Below the pieces are notes generated by a model. It saw nothing but the letters and a program-made list of their open reading frames with translations, did not search any database and was not told the DNA's origin. 64,000 nt of DNA from Serratia marcescens subsp. marcescens ATCC 13880 (GTDB lineage: Bacteria; Pseudomonadota; Gammaproteobacteria; Enterobacterales; Enterobacteriaceae): assembly GCF_017299535.1 (NCBI RefSeq), contig NZ_CP071238.1:4216001-4280000 (forward strand). Reading direction: 5' to 3'. The position numbers and the translations under genes are program-made. Below, piece after piece: positions 53,530-63,964 of the stretch (position 1 is the first letter of the stretch; each line of letters begins with the position of its first letter).

Positions 53530-54326
53530 CAGTAGACAAAACTCACCGGCGCGCCGCCGCTCGGATGCGGCAACGTGCCCATAGGAATACCGTAAATTTG
53601 CTCCAGCACCGGCCCCTGCATCAGTTCCAGCGGGCCGCCCTGGGCGATCATTTCACCGCCGCGCAGCGCCACCAAATGGTCGCAGTAGCGCGCCGCCATG
53701 TTGATGTCGTGCAGCACGGCGATCACCGTGAGATCGCGTTCGCGGCTCAGGCGCTGGATCAGCGTCAGCACCTCGACCTGGTGCGCGATGTCCAGCGCCG
53801 AGGTCGGTTCGTCGAGCAGCAGGCAGCGGCTGTCCTGCGCCACCATCATCGCCAGCCAGGCGCGTTGGCGCTCGCCGCCGGACAGGCTGTCCACCAGGCG
53901 GTTGGCGAACGGCTTCAGCCCCACCAGTGAAATGGCCTCTTCCACCAATTGGCGATCGTTGGCGCCAAAACGCCCCAGCGCGCCATGCCACGGATAGCGC
54001 CCGACGGCCACCAGTTCGCGCACCGTCATGCCTTCCGCCGCCGGCAACTGCTGCGGCAGGTAGGCCACCTGGCGGGCGAAGGATTTGCTGTCCCACTGCG
54101 CCAACGGCTGCCGATTGAGCAGTACCTGGCCGCCGCTGGGCGCATGGTGCCGCCCGAGCAGTTTCAACAGGGTGGATTTACCGGAACCGTTATGGCCGAT
54201 CAGGCCGCAGACGTTGCCCTGGGGAAAACTGAGCGACAGCGGTTGCAGCAGCACCCGGCCGGGGACGGCGAAACTGGCGTTATCCAGCGCGAAGGTCGCG
54301 CCGGGATTAAGAAGTTTGTCCTGCAT
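53529..54326 (-). CDS. fhuC: Ferric hydroxamate ABC transporter ATPase FhuC
   Basis: The 265 residues equal E. coli FhuC. Walker A GHNGSGKSTLLKLLGRH, signature LSGGERQRAWLAMMVAQ and Walker B CLLLDEPTSALD are visible, with the switch histidine in AVLHDINMA. It powers the FhuB permease. It starts 47 bases after the fhuA stop, in the order fhuA-fhuC-fhuD-fhuB known from E. coli. Confidence 0.97.
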   Translation of the reverse strand: MQDKLLNPGATFALDNASFAVPGRVLLQPLSLSFPQGNVCGLIGHNGSGKSTLLKLLGRHHAPSGGQVLLNRQPLAQWDSKSFARQVAYLPQQLPAAEGMTVRELVAVGRYPWHGALGRFGANDRQLVEEAISLVGLKPFANRLVDSLSGGERQRAWLAMMVAQDSRCLLLDEPTSALDIAHQVEVLTLIQRLSRERDLTVIAVLHDINMAARYCDHLVALRGGEMIAQGGPLELMQGPVLEQIYGIPMGTLPHPSGGAPVSFVY

Positions 54327-54373
54327 AGATCCTGCTTTGTCCGGGGCGACGCGGCGCCGCCCCGGCTATCCGG

Positions 54374-56578
54374 TTAGAAACGGAAGGTTGCGGTGGCGAC
54401 CACCTGGCGTTCTGCGCCCCAGTAGCAGCCATAGGTAGCAAAGCAGCTGGAGACATATTCTTTGTCAAACAGGTTGTTCACATTGATGCCAATCGAAGAG
54501 CCCGGCAAATTGAAACGCGCCAGATCATATTTTATCGCGGCATCAAACACCGTGTAGTCCTTCACTTTAAACGTATTGGCCTCGTCGCCATAGCTGGAGC
54601 CGACATAGCGAACGCCGGAACCCAAGGTCAAGCCGCTGATCGCGGTTTCATGGAAGGTGTAATCCGCCCACAAAGAAGCCATGTGTTTAGGGATCGCCGC
54701 CGGCGTGTTGCCCTGTAGCGTAGTGTCTTTGGTATATTCAGTGTTTGTGTAAGTGTAAGAACCCAATATATTCAGATTGGCCGTCAACGCCGCTTTGGCT
54801 TCAAGCTCAACACCACGTGAACGGATCTCACCGCCCAATATACTGGCGAAGGCATGTTCGGGATTCGGATCGGCCACTTTATTGTTGGTTTTAGTCAACT
54901 GGTAAAGCGCCAAACTGGCGGTGATCGGACGATCCTTAGGTGCGTATTTAACCCCAGCCTCATACTGTTTGCCTTTAGAGGCAGCAAACGTATTACCTGA
55001 AAAATCAGTGCCTGAGGTTGGCTCAAACGATTCGCTGTAGCTGACATAAGGCGCGATGCCGTTTTCGAAAACATAGTTCAAGCCAGCACGGCCGGTAAAC
55101 TGTTTATCCTGCTGCTTAGAGACGGAATTCTGGTTCAGGCGATTGGTGCTGTTGGTATCGCTCCAATCATAGCGCCCCCCCATCGTCAGAACCCAGTTGT
55201 TCCATTCAGCCTGATCTTGCACATACAGGCCGGTCTGCTCCTGACGGTTAACCTGACTGGCGCCACCGGTAATGGTATAGCTTCGATTGCCATATTGTGG
55301 AGCAATGACATTCAGATTGGATGCACTGCCATATTGATAAACGACATCATTGCGCATACGCATATAATCAACGCCCATCAACACGATATGGTCAACTTGC
55401 CCGGTAGCAAATTTGGCCTGCGCCTGTGTGTCTACTGCAAAGCTGGACATATGCTCTTTGGAGTTCATCACACCACGCTTCAGCTCCGCGGAATTATCTG
55501 GATCAATGCCTAAACCATAAATAGAACGGTAGTCCACATCCATTTTCGAATAGCGCAGGTTTTGGCGCACGGTCCAAACATCATCGAAAGCATGTTCAAA
55601 GGCATACCCCACCATTTGCTGCTTGCGAGAAATGTTGTTATAGCCCGGCTCACCATCGTTGAAGCTGGTTGGTAACTTACCATTGACGCCATTTTGCACC
55701 GTACCTTCTTTCGGCAACCAACCATAGAAGCCAACGCTAGGGTCATCCTGGAAACTGCTGAGGAAAGTCAAAGAAGTGCGATCATCAGGTCGCCAGCTGA
55801 AGGAAGGAGCAATAGCATAACGTTTGCTTTTCTCGCCAACCTGCTGCTGATCTTCATCGCGCGCCACACCTGTCAGACGATATGAATAAACACCCGCATC
55901 ATCCAAGGCGTCACTGAAGTCAAAACCGGTCTGGAACAGATTATCTGTCCCCATTTTGAATTGAACCTCGCGCAGCGTCTCTGTTGTCGGCCGTTTACTG
56001 ACCAGAGCGACCACCCCACCTGGGTTGCTTTTGCCATACAATACCGAAGACGGCCCGCGCAGCACTTCCGCCCGCTCCAAGAAGTATGGGTCGATCTGAT
56101 AAATCGAATAGTTATCGTCCTGCAGCTTCAGACCATCCAGGTACATATTGGTACCTACAGAGCTGAAGCCACGAATGTTCACAGCATCATAGGCAGTGGA
56201 GGCTCCGCGATTCCCAATCATCACACCTGGGGTATAAGCCAGCGCACTTTTCACCGTATCCGGCTGGCGCATGTCCATCTCTTCACGCGTCACCACGGAA
56301 ACGGACTGCGGATTCTTTTCGATCGGCGTATCGGTTTTGGTGCCGGTGGCGCTGCGTTTGGCGACATAGGTGCCGACCGGCCCCCAGGCGCTTTCCTGCT
56401 GGGCGGCATTACTGCCGCCCACAACGGTAATCGTGTCTTCCTTGGCGGACGATTTGGCGTCGGCGGAAAAGGCCGGCATCGCCAGCGTGCCCAGCGCCGC
56501 GGCGACGGTGATCGCTAACGCGCTGACGGGGAGGCGGCCCTGCTTGGCCGCGAATGATGGAAGACGCTTGGTCGGCAT
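54374..56578 (-). CDS. fhuA: TonB-dependent ferrichrome receptor FhuA
   Basis: The 734-residue outer-membrane receptor has a signal peptide ending ...TLAMPAFSA, a TonB box in KEDTITVVGG and the plug sequence ESAWGPVGTYVAKRSATGTKTDTPIEKNPQSVSVVT, nearly the same as E. coli FhuA. It ends with the barrel closure FATYGCYWGAERQVVATATFRF. It takes up ferrichrome and is a phage and colicin receptor in relatives. A region corresponding to the E. coli cysteine-containing barrel loop (about residue 320-350) is shorter here. Most of the coding region (about 54480-56280) is visibly less GC-rich than its two ends. A Fur-box-like sequence lies upstream. Confidence 0.96.
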   Translation of the reverse strand: MPTKRLPSFAAKQGRLPVSALAITVAAALGTLAMPAFSADAKSSAKEDTITVVGGSNAAQQESAWGPVGTYVAKRSATGTKTDTPIEKNPQSVSVVTREEMDMRQPDTVKSALAYTPGVMIGNRGASTAYDAVNIRGFSSVGTNMYLDGLKLQDDNYSIYQIDPYFLERAEVLRGPSSVLYGKSNPGGVVALVSKRPTTETLREVQFKMGTDNLFQTGFDFSDALDDAGVYSYRLTGVARDEDQQQVGEKSKRYAIAPSFSWRPDDRTSLTFLSSFQDDPSVGFYGWLPKEGTVQNGVNGKLPTSFNDGEPGYNNISRKQQMVGYAFEHAFDDVWTVRQNLRYSKMDVDYRSIYGLGIDPDNSAELKRGVMNSKEHMSSFAVDTQAQAKFATGQVDHIVLMGVDYMRMRNDVVYQYGSASNLNVIAPQYGNRSYTITGGASQVNRQEQTGLYVQDQAEWNNWVLTMGGRYDWSDTNSTNRLNQNSVSKQQDKQFTGRAGLNYVFENGIAPYVSYSESFEPTSGTDFSGNTFAASKGKQYEAGVKYAPKDRPITASLALYQLTKTNNKVADPNPEHAFASILGGEIRSRGVELEAKAALTANLNILGSYTYTNTEYTKDTTLQGNTPAAIPKHMASLWADYTFHETAISGLTLGSGVRYVGSSYGDEANTFKVKDYTVFDAAIKYDLARFNLPGSSIGINVNNLFDKEYVSSCFATYGCYWGAERQVVATATFRF

Positions 56579-56618
56579 AGTTGATTTCTCTGATGAATAA
56601 TTAAATGACGAATGTAAA

Positions 56619-56637
56619 CGATAATAATTATTATAAG
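56619..56637 (-). promoter_or_regulatory. Fur box upstream of fhuA
   Basis: The sequence CGATAATAATTATTATAAG resembles the 19-base Fur consensus (GATAATGATAATCATTATC) and lies about 40 bases upstream of the fhuA start. Iron-dependent repression of the fhu operon is expected. Confidence 0.75.
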
Positions 56638-56753
56638 CGTCGCATTTTATGCAGAAGCCAAATTAAACTGCAAGCCGAATTCATAGGGCAAATAGGTTAA
56701 GGATTAGACGCTTAGCCTTGCGGTTAGCAGGGAAATAAAACGAGCAGAAAAAT

Positions 56754-56786
56754 AAAAAAGCCCGCAACCAAGGTTACGGGCTTAAT
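56754..56786 (-). terminator. Terminator of mrcB
   Basis: On the minus strand, GCCCGTAACC / GGTTGCGGGC forms a stem (one mismatch) with a 2-base centre and a six-T tail, 44 bases after the mrcB stop. It separates mrcB from the fhu operon. Confidence 0.88.
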
Positions 56787-56829
56787 AACAAAGAAAAAAC
56801 TTTCACCGGGGCCGATGCCCCGGTAGCGA

Positions 56830-59331
56830 TTACTGGCCGAACATATCCTTGATCCAGCCGGCGACGCCATCGCCATCTTTTTGCTCACCCGCCGCCGGTT
56901 GTTGCTGTTGCTGCTGTTGCTGCACCGCCGCCTGGCTGGCCTGGCACAATCCCTGCGGATTGTCGGTCCAGACCGGGATGGTGCGCCAGCTGCCGCCGCC
57001 GCAGATAAAGTTGCCGGCAGAGTCGATGCTCATCTGGTTAATGCCTTCCGGCGGCTGCAGCATCAGCGGCAGCGGCGTCTGGTTTTCCAGATAGCGGCGA
57101 TACAGGGTCAACGCGCCGTTGGCGCCGGTCAGCTTGGCCGGGCCGTTGTTATCGCGCCCGACCCAGGCGATCGCCACTTCCTTGCCGTCGATGCCGGCGA
57201 ACCAGCTGTCGCGCAGATCGTTGGTGGTACCGGTTTTCGCCGCCAGGTTGTAGTTCGGGAACTTCACCGACAGCGAGCGGGAGGTCCCGCGCGCCACGCC
57301 CTGCTGCATCGCGTACAGCGTCAGGTAAGCAGCCTGCGCCGGCACCATGCGCTCCGCCTGCGGGAAGCTCTGGTACAGCACCGTGCCGTCTTCGGCGATC
57401 ACCGAACGCACCGCCGACAGCGGCGCACGGTTACCGCCGCTGGCGATGGTCTGGTATTCCTGCGCCACTTCCATCGGCGTCAGGCCGATCGCCCCCAGCA
57501 GCATCGAAGGCACCGGATTGATCTCCGCTTTCGGGATCCCCAGGCGTTGCAGCGTGGCGCTGATCTGATCCAGCCCGACCGACAGGCCGAGGTTCACCGT
57601 CGGCACGTTCAGCGAGTTGGCCAACGCATCCACCAGCATCACCTGACCGCGGAATTTGCGATCGTAGTTGTTCGGCTGCCAGACGGCGCCGTTCGGCTGT
57701 TTCAGCGACAGCGGCGCATCCGCCAGCCAGGTGTTGAGACGGTATTTATCCGGTTCGGACAGCGCGGTCAGGTACGTTGGCGGCTTGGCCAGCGAGCCGA
57801 CCAGGCGTCGCGCCTGCATGGCGCGGTTGAAACCGGCGAACTGCGGGTTGGCGCCGCCGACCATGGCGCGCACTTCACCGCTGAAGCGATCGACGATCAC
57901 CATCGCCGCTTCCAGATCCTGCAGGTGACGCGCGGCGCGCAGCGCCGGGATGCCGTCTTCGACCGCTTTTTCCGCCGCGTCTTGCGACACCGGATCCAGC
58001 GTGGTGAAGATCTTCACGCCGGACAGGTCATTAACCTTATCGCCCAGCCTGGTTTGCAGTTCCTGACGCACCATCTGCATAAACGCCGGCTGTGGCGTAA
58101 TGACGCCGCCTTTCGGCTGTACGCCCAGCGGACGCGCGCTCAGCATGTCATACAGCTCGCCGTCGATCACCCCCTGGTTCTGCAGCAGTTTGAGCACCAG
58201 ATTGCGGCGTTCCAGCGCCAGTTTCGGGTTACGCCACGGGTTATACAGCGACGCGCCCTTGACCATGCCGACCAGCAACGCCTGTTGATCGAGGCTCAGC
58301 TCATCCACCGGGCGGCCGAAGTAGTACAGGCTGGCCAGCGGGAAACCGCGGATCTGGTCGCTGCCGCTCTGTCCGAGGTACACCTCGTTCAGATACAGCT
58401 CCAGGATGCGGTCTTTGCTGTAACGGTAATCCACCAACAGCGCCATATAGGCTTCGTTGGCCTTACGCCACAGCGAACGTTCGTTGGTCAGGAACAGGTT
58501 CTTCACCAGCTGCTGCGTCAGGGTACTGCCGCCCTGCACCGCACGGCCGGCGGTCAGGTTGGCCAGCACCGCGCGGCCGATGGAGTATGGGCTGATGCCG
58601 TCATGCTCGTAGAAGTGGCGGTCTTCCGTGGCGATCAGCGTGTCCACCAACAGATCCGGGAAACCGGAACGCGGCACGAACAGGCGCTGTTCACCGTTCG
58701 GCGACTGCAGCATGGTGATAAGACGCGGATCGAGGCGGAAGAAGCCGAAGCTGCGGCCGCTGTCCAGGTTTTCGATCTTCGCCAAACGGTTGTTCTGGAA
58801 ATCGAGGCGGGCGCGGATCTGCCCCTCTTTACCGTCCGGGAAGTCGAACGGGCGACGCAGCATCTCGATGCTGTTGGCCTGCACGGTAAACTCGCCCGGA
58901 CGCGTCATGCGGCTGACCTGGCGATACTGCATGCCTTCCAGCAGGTTGACCATCTCCTTCTTGCTGTACGGCATCCCCGGTTCCAGGTTGACCATGCGGC
59001 CGTACACCGCCGCCGGCAGCTGCCAGACTTTGCCGTCGATGCGGCTGCGGATCTGCGAGTCCAGGTAGACGCCATAGATCGCCAACAAGACGGCGAGCAC
59101 CAGGATCAGTTTGATAATCAGGCCGAGCCAGCGGCGTTTTTTACGCGGCGGAGTCGCTTTTACCTTACGCGGCATGCGTTCCTCCTCCTCTTCATACTCA
59201 TCATCGTCATACTCGTCTTCTTCGTAATCGTCATAATCGTCGTCTCGGCGACGGCGCGGCGGCTTGCGCGACGCGGTGCTTTTTGGTTGTTTTCCTTTGC
59301 GCCCGATGGGCTCGCGGTCATCCCCAGCCAT
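56830..59331 (-). CDS. mrcB: Penicillin-binding protein 1B (bifunctional)
   Basis: The 833-residue inner-membrane enzyme polymerises and cross-links peptidoglycan (E. coli PBP1B, 844). A very acidic/basic cytoplasmic N-terminus (residues 25-70, with [22 protein letters not shown]) precedes one membrane segment ([23 protein letters not shown]). The glycosyltransferase site is [14 protein letters not shown] and [15 protein letters not shown]. The transpeptidase motifs are SLAK (serine nucleophile), SLN and KTGTT. The C-terminus carries a run of eight glutamines encoded by a CAG/CAA repeat (about 56898-56925), likely variable in length. It follows hrpB, as in E. coli. Confidence 0.97.
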   Translation of the reverse strand: MAGDDREPIGRKGKQPKSTASRKPPRRRRDDDYDDYEEDEYDDDEYEEEEERMPRKVKATPPRKKRRWLGLIIKLILVLAVLLAIYGVYLDSQIRSRIDGKVWQLPAAVYGRMVNLEPGMPYSKKEMVNLLEGMQYRQVSRMTRPGEFTVQANSIEMLRRPFDFPDGKEGQIRARLDFQNNRLAKIENLDSGRSFGFFRLDPRLITMLQSPNGEQRLFVPRSGFPDLLVDTLIATEDRHFYEHDGISPYSIGRAVLANLTAGRAVQGGSTLTQQLVKNLFLTNERSLWRKANEAYMALLVDYRYSKDRILELYLNEVYLGQSGSDQIRGFPLASLYYFGRPVDELSLDQQALLVGMVKGASLYNPWRNPKLALERRNLVLKLLQNQGVIDGELYDMLSARPLGVQPKGGVITPQPAFMQMVRQELQTRLGDKVNDLSGVKIFTTLDPVSQDAAEKAVEDGIPALRAARHLQDLEAAMVIVDRFSGEVRAMVGGANPQFAGFNRAMQARRLVGSLAKPPTYLTALSEPDKYRLNTWLADAPLSLKQPNGAVWQPNNYDRKFRGQVMLVDALANSLNVPTVNLGLSVGLDQISATLQRLGIPKAEINPVPSMLLGAIGLTPMEVAQEYQTIASGGNRAPLSAVRSVIAEDGTVLYQSFPQAERMVPAQAAYLTLYAMQQGVARGTSRSLSVKFPNYNLAAKTGTTNDLRDSWFAGIDGKEVAIAWVGRDNNGPAKLTGANGALTLYRRYLENQTPLPLMLQPPEGINQMSIDSAGNFICGGGSWRTIPVWTDNPQGLCQASQAAVQQQQQQQQPAAGEQKDGDGVAGWIKDMFGQ

Positions 59332-59449
59332 GGCTGTTGTTCTCCGAGCTTGCCGACACTGCCGGCCATGATTAGTCGCTTAATCTGTGCCGACGCCGCA
59401 GCGCTGACCAGAAGAAACATCTGAATTCCAAACCTTGAATGATCGCGAC

Positions 59450-61888
59450 CTACTGATATTTCTTCGTTCGGCGCGTCGGTACCGCCGTGGCCGGATCGTC
59501 CGGCCACACGTGTTTCGGGTAGCGGCCCTTCATCTCTTTTTGCACCTCGCGGTAGGCGCCTTGCCAGAAGGCCGCCAGATCGCCGGTGATTTGCAACGGC
59601 CGGTGCGCCGGTGAGAGTAACTCAAGCACCACCGGGATGCGACCCTCCGCCAACATTGGGCTGCGCTGCTCGCCGAAAACCTCCTGCAAGCGCACCGCCA
59701 GCGCCGGCGGTTTACCGGCCTCATAACGGATCGGCAGGCGGCTGCCGGTCGGCACAGTGTAATGAGTGGGTAACGCATTATCCAGCCGCTGCTTTTGCTG
59801 CCAGTCCAGCAGGCGGGACAGCGCCTCGGCGATGTTGACCTGCTTCAAGCCGCGCAGATCGCGCACGCCGTTCAGCGACGGCAACAGCCACTGCTCCAGC
59901 GCCGCCAGCAGCGGCTCTTCATCCATCGCCGGCCATTCCGCCTCCGGCAGCCAGGCTTGCGCGCACTGCAGGCGCACCCGTAATTGTTCAGCGGCGCCCT
60001 CCCAGTTGAGCACCGCCAACCCCTGCGCGCGCACCCAGTCGAGCAGCGCCTGCTGCAGCTCTTCGTCCGCCGGTTTGGCCAGCGGCTGAGCGCGCAGCGT
60101 CAGACGACCGATCTGCTGGCGTTTCCAGGCGCGCAGCGTGCCCTTTTCTTCATCCCACTCCACCGCCGTGCGCTGCATGACCATCGCCGGCAGCTGCGCC
60201 GCCAGCGCTTCGATGTCCACCGGCAGCGCCAGCAGGATACGCGCATCGGGGCTGTTGTGGCCCTGCAACAGGCTGGGAACGATCAGCCAGGGGGCGCGCG
60301 ACAGCGCCTCGTCCTGATTCATCGCCGCGCCCAGGCCGTTGGCCAGCAGGTAGCGGCCGTCCTGGCCACGCCGCTGGGCGATGCGATCGGTAAATGCCTG
60401 TGCCAACAGACGCGGCGCCAGCTCGACGTCGACTTGCCCCGCACGTTGCGGCAGGCGTTTGGCCAACTGCGCGGCGCGCTGCCGCCAGTTCGCTTGCGGG
60501 CGGCTCAGCCAATAACCGATATCCATCTGCCCGCCGCGCGGCGGTTCTTCCAGCAACGCCGCCAACAATGCCGCCGTCGCCAGCCCGTCGGCGCTCAGCG
60601 TCGCGCCGGCGACCAGCATCGCCGCCAACCGCGGCTCGCACCCCAACGCAGCCATCTGGCGCCCCGGCGCGGTGAGTTTGTCGCCGTCATCCGTAGCCCC
60701 CAGGCGGCGCAACAGCGCCCTGGCCGCCGTCAATGCCGCCGCCGGGGGCGCATCAAGCCAGGTCAGTTGCGCCGGATCGTGGCAACCCCACTGCAACAGT
60801 TCGAGCCAGAAGCCGGTGAGATCGCTCTGCAAAATGTCCGGTTCGGCATGTTCCGCCGCGCGCTCCGCCTGTTCTTTGGCGAACAGATGCCAGCAAAGGC
60901 CCGGCTCCAGGCGCCCGGCGCGCCCGGCGCGCTGCACCATCGAGGCCTGACTGATGCGCTGCGTCGCCAGCCTCGTCAAACCGTTGCGCACGTCGTAACG
61001 CGCCACGCGCTCCAGACCGCTGTCCACCACCAGCCGAATGCCCTCGATCGTCAGGCTGGTTTCGGCGATGTTGGTCGCCAGCACCACCTTGCGGCGACCA
61101 GGCGCCGCCGGCTGAATCGCTTTTTGCTGTTGCGCCAGAGGCAAAGCGCCATACAGCGGGCAAAGATCGGTATCGCTCGCCACCTCGCCGGTCAATCGCT
61201 CCAGCACCCGATTGATCTCCGCCACGCCCGGCAGGAACAGCAGCAAAGATCCCGGCTGTTCGGCCAGCAACCGCTTCACCGCCGCCGCTACGCCGTCCTC
61301 CAGCCGCTGATGGCTGGCCAACGGCTGATATAAACGCTCAACCGGGAAGCTTCTCCCCTCGGACACCACTACCGGCGCTTCCGGCAGCAACTGCGACAGG
61401 CGAGCGTTATCCAAGGTGGCCGACATGATCAGCAGCTTCAGATCGTCGCGCAGCCCTTGCTGCACATCGAGCAGCAACGCCAGCGCCAGATCGGCCTGCA
61501 GGCTGCGTTCGTGGAATTCATCGAGGATCACCAACGACACGCCCTGCAGCTCGGCATCCTGCTGCAACATGCGGGTGAGAATGCCTTCCGTCACCACTTC
61601 CAGCCGGGTCTGCGGCCCGCTTTTACTTTCGGCGCGCATGCGGTAGCCCACGGTCTGGCCGGGCTCCTCCCCCAGTTGCTGTGCCAGGCGGTAAGCGACG
61701 TTTTTCGCCGCCAGCCGCCGCGGCTCCAGCATGATAATGCGCCCCGGCAACCCGGCCTTCGCCAGGAGCTGCAGCGGCAGCCAGGTGGATTTACCGGCGC
61801 CGGTCGGGGCGTGCAACAGCACCTGAGGAGCGGACTGCAACGCAGCCAGCAACTCATCAAGCACCGCGCTGACGGGCAATGAAGACAC
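59450..61888 (-). CDS. hrpB: ATP-dependent helicase HrpB
   Basis: The 812-residue DEAH-box helicase has Walker A APTGAGKSTWLPLQLL, the DEFH box VILDEFHERSLQADLAL, motif III MSATLDN, and motif VI QRAGRAGRLEPG. The C-terminal HrpB domain ends with ...MKGRYPKHVWPDDPATAVPTRRTKKYQ, and the ITGDLAAFWQGAYREVQKEMKGRYPKH ending is diagnostic. Its cellular RNA role is not defined. The gene is upstream of mrcB on the same strand with a 118-base gap. Confidence 0.95.
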   Translation of the reverse strand: MSSLPVSAVLDELLAALQSAPQVLLHAPTGAGKSTWLPLQLLAKAGLPGRIIMLEPRRLAAKNVAYRLAQQLGEEPGQTVGYRMRAESKSGPQTRLEVVTEGILTRMLQQDAELQGVSLVILDEFHERSLQADLALALLLDVQQGLRDDLKLLIMSATLDNARLSQLLPEAPVVVSEGRSFPVERLYQPLASHQRLEDGVAAAVKRLLAEQPGSLLLFLPGVAEINRVLERLTGEVASDTDLCPLYGALPLAQQQKAIQPAAPGRRKVVLATNIAETSLTIEGIRLVVDSGLERVARYDVRNGLTRLATQRISQASMVQRAGRAGRLEPGLCWHLFAKEQAERAAEHAEPDILQSDLTGFWLELLQWGCHDPAQLTWLDAPPAAALTAARALLRRLGATDDGDKLTAPGRQMAALGCEPRLAAMLVAGATLSADGLATAALLAALLEEPPRGGQMDIGYWLSRPQANWRQRAAQLAKRLPQRAGQVDVELAPRLLAQAFTDRIAQRRGQDGRYLLANGLGAAMNQDEALSRAPWLIVPSLLQGHNSPDARILLALPVDIEALAAQLPAMVMQRTAVEWDEEKGTLRAWKRQQIGRLTLRAQPLAKPADEELQQALLDWVRAQGLAVLNWEGAAEQLRVRLQCAQAWLPEAEWPAMDEEPLLAALEQWLLPSLNGVRDLRGLKQVNIAEALSRLLDWQQKQRLDNALPTHYTVPTGSRLPIRYEAGKPPALAVRLQEVFGEQRSPMLAEGRIPVVLELLSPAHRPLQITGDLAAFWQGAYREVQKEMKGRYPKHVWPDDPATAVPTRRTKKYQ

Positions 61889-62078
61889 TGAACTCTCCGT
61901 GGTGGTTAACGATAAACGGCGTACAGTGTAGCATTAGCTTTGTCCCCGTAGCCTTTCAAACTGCGGCGTCGTTAGCTATAGTACGGAGCTCATTCGTGCG
62001 CCGCGCCCCTCGCGGGGCCGCTGCCAGCAACGTTTACCGCTGTTCCCGACCGTTTTGTCATGCATTTGCCGAGCCCTT

Positions 62079-62621
62079 ATGTCCAATTCGCGCCGCCTGT
62101 TTTTTGCCCTGTCCTTGCCTGACGCCCTGCAACAGCAGGTGATCCGCTGGCGCGCCGAGGCGTTTGCGCCGGAGGCCGGCCGGCCGGTGGCTGCGGCCAA
62201 TTTGCATCTGACGCTGGCGTTTCTCGGCGAGGTCACCGCGCAGAAAGAGCAAGCGCTGCGCAAGCTGGCCGGCCGCATCGTACAACCCGGGTTCAGCATG
62301 CGGCTCGACGATCTCGGCCATTGGCCGCGCCCCGGCGTGGTCTGGCTCGGCACCCGCCGCGCGCCGCGCGGGCTGCTGCAGCTGGCCGAGCTGCTGCGAT
62401 CGCAGGCCGCCCGCAGCGGCTGCCATCAAAGCGCGCTGCCGTTCCATCCGCATGTCACGCTGCTGCGCGCCGCTACCCAGCCGGTGGCGATCCCGCCGGC
62501 GACGCCGGGCTGGGCGTTCAGCGCCGACGCCTTTTCCTTATATGAGTCGGTGTTCGAAAACGGCCGCACCCGCTATCAACACCTCGAACAGTGGCCGCTG
62601 GCCAAACAGGCATCCGCATGA
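62079..62621 (+). CDS. thpR: RNA 2',3'-cyclic phosphodiesterase (2'-5' ligase family)
   Basis: From the ATG at 62079 the protein has 180 residues (E. coli ThpR/LigT, 176). The two catalytic HxT motifs are H43-L-T45-L ([12 protein letters not shown]) and H125-V-T127-L ([10 protein letters not shown]). The enzyme opens 2',3'-cyclic phosphate ends of RNA. The stop overlaps the sfsA start by 4 bases, and the two genes are probably co-transcribed. The upstream frame start at 62055 is not conserved. Confidence 0.95.
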   Translation: MSNSRRLFFALSLPDALQQQVIRWRAEAFAPEAGRPVAAANLHLTLAFLGEVTAQKEQALRKLAGRIVQPGFSMRLDDLGHWPRPGVVWLGTRRAPRGLLQLAELLRSQAARSGCHQSALPFHPHVTLLRAATQPVAIPPATPGWAFSADAFSLYESVFENGRTRYQHLEQWPLAKQASA

Positions 62622-63325
62622 TTTTTTCTCCACCGCTGCGTTCCGCCACGCTGATCAAACGTTACAAACGCTTTCTGGCGGACGTGATCACCCCGGAAGG
62701 GGAAACCTTTACGCTGCACTGCGCCAATACCGGCGCCATGACCGGCTGCGCCACGCCCGGCGACACCGTTTGGTACTCCACCTCGGACAATCCCAAGCGC
62801 AAATACGCTCACAGCTGGGAGTTGACCCATACCCAACAGGGGCACTGGATCTGCGTCAATACCCTGCGCGCCAACGCGCTGGTGCGCGAGGCAATTGAAC
62901 ACAATTTAATCAATGAATTATCCGGTTACAGTAAAATCAGCGGCGAGGTGAAATACGGCGGTGAAAACAGCCGTATCGATTTGTTATTACAGGCAGAAAA
63001 TCGGGTTAACTGCTATATTGAAGTTAAGTCAGTCACATTACTGCAACAACAACGTGGTTACTTTCCTGATGCGGTAACGCTCAGAGGGCAAAAGCACCTG
63101 CGTGAGTTGCTCAGCGTGGTTGAAAGCGGGCAACGGGCGGTGTTGTTCTTTGCCGTGTTACACAGCGGTATTGAGCAGGTCGCACCGGCACATCATATAG
63201 ATGAGCGCTATGCGGCGCTGTTGGCACAGGTCCGGCAGTTGGGAGTGGAAGTGGTTTGCTACGGGGCAAAATTATCACCTGACGGTATTTATCTCTGCGA
63301 TAAGCTGCCGTTTTTTATCGATTAG
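62618..63325 (+). CDS. sfsA: Sugar fermentation stimulation protein SfsA
   Basis: From the ATG at 62618 the protein has 235 residues (E. coli, 234). The N-terminal OB-like domain starts [23 protein letters not shown], and the nuclease-like second domain contains [15 protein letters not shown] and [10 protein letters not shown], which carry conserved acidic and lysine residues. It was described as a DNA-binding regulator of maltose genes; its biochemical role remains unsettled. It overlaps thpR by 4 bases and is followed by dksA after 183 bases, the E. coli order. Confidence 0.96.
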   Translation: MIFSPPLRSATLIKRYKRFLADVITPEGETFTLHCANTGAMTGCATPGDTVWYSTSDNPKRKYAHSWELTHTQQGHWICVNTLRANALVREAIEHNLINELSGYSKISGEVKYGGENSRIDLLLQAENRVNCYIEVKSVTLLQQQRGYFPDAVTLRGQKHLRELLSVVESGQRAVLFFAVLHSGIEQVAPAHHIDERYAALLAQVRQLGVEVVCYGAKLSPDGIYLCDKLPFFID

Positions 63326-63508
63326 CGCAGTCGGGTCCCTATAAATAGACAACCGGCCAGCACGATCGCCAAATACGCCCTCCTTCACACGATTGTCAAG
63401 CGGGCGACAGGAATAATTGCCAACCTACCTTCCTTCTGTTATTTATAGCGGCCTGTTTTTCCCCCGCATTGGGGATTCGATAGTGCGTGTGTATGTAGGA
63501 GAAGCAAC

Positions 63509-63964
63509 ATGCAAGAAGGGCAAAACCGTAAAACCTCGTCCTTGAGCATTCTCGCCATCGCTGGGGTGGAGCCGTACCAAGAGAAGCCGGGCGAAGAGTA
63601 CATGAACGACGCCCAGTTGTCGCATTTCAAGCGCATTCTTGAAGCGTGGCGCAACCAGCTCAGGGACGAAGTGGACCGTACTGTATCGCATATGCAAGAA
63701 GAGGCAGCCAACTTCCCTGATCCGGCCGACCGTGCCACTCAGGAAGAAGAGTTCAGCCTTGAACTGCGTAACCGTGACCGTGAACGCAAACTGATCAAAA
63801 AGATCGAGAAAACGCTGAAGAAAGTGGAAGACGATGATTTCGGCTACTGCGAATCTTGTGGCGTGGAGATCGGTATTCGTCGCCTCGAAGCGCGTCCGAC
63901 CGCCGATCTGTGCATCGACTGCAAGACGCTGGCCGAGATCCGCGAAAAGCAGATGGCCGGCTAA
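63509..63964 (+). CDS. dksA: RNA polymerase-binding transcription factor DksA
   Basis: The 151 residues equal E. coli DksA. The coiled-coil spans about residues 35-105 with the tip acidic residues D71 and D74 ([10 protein letters not shown]) that enter the polymerase channel. The zinc finger uses C114, C117, C135 and C138 (CESCGVEIG ... CIDC). It strengthens ppGpp control of rRNA and amino-acid promoters. The start follows a GGAG about 8 bases upstream. Transcription would continue past the window edge. Confidence 0.98.
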   Translation: MQEGQNRKTSSLSILAIAGVEPYQEKPGEEYMNDAQLSHFKRILEAWRNQLRDEVDRTVSHMQEEAANFPDPADRATQEEEFSLELRNRDRERKLIKKIEKTLKKVEDDDFGYCESCGVEIGIRRLEARPTADLCIDCKTLAEIREKQMAG

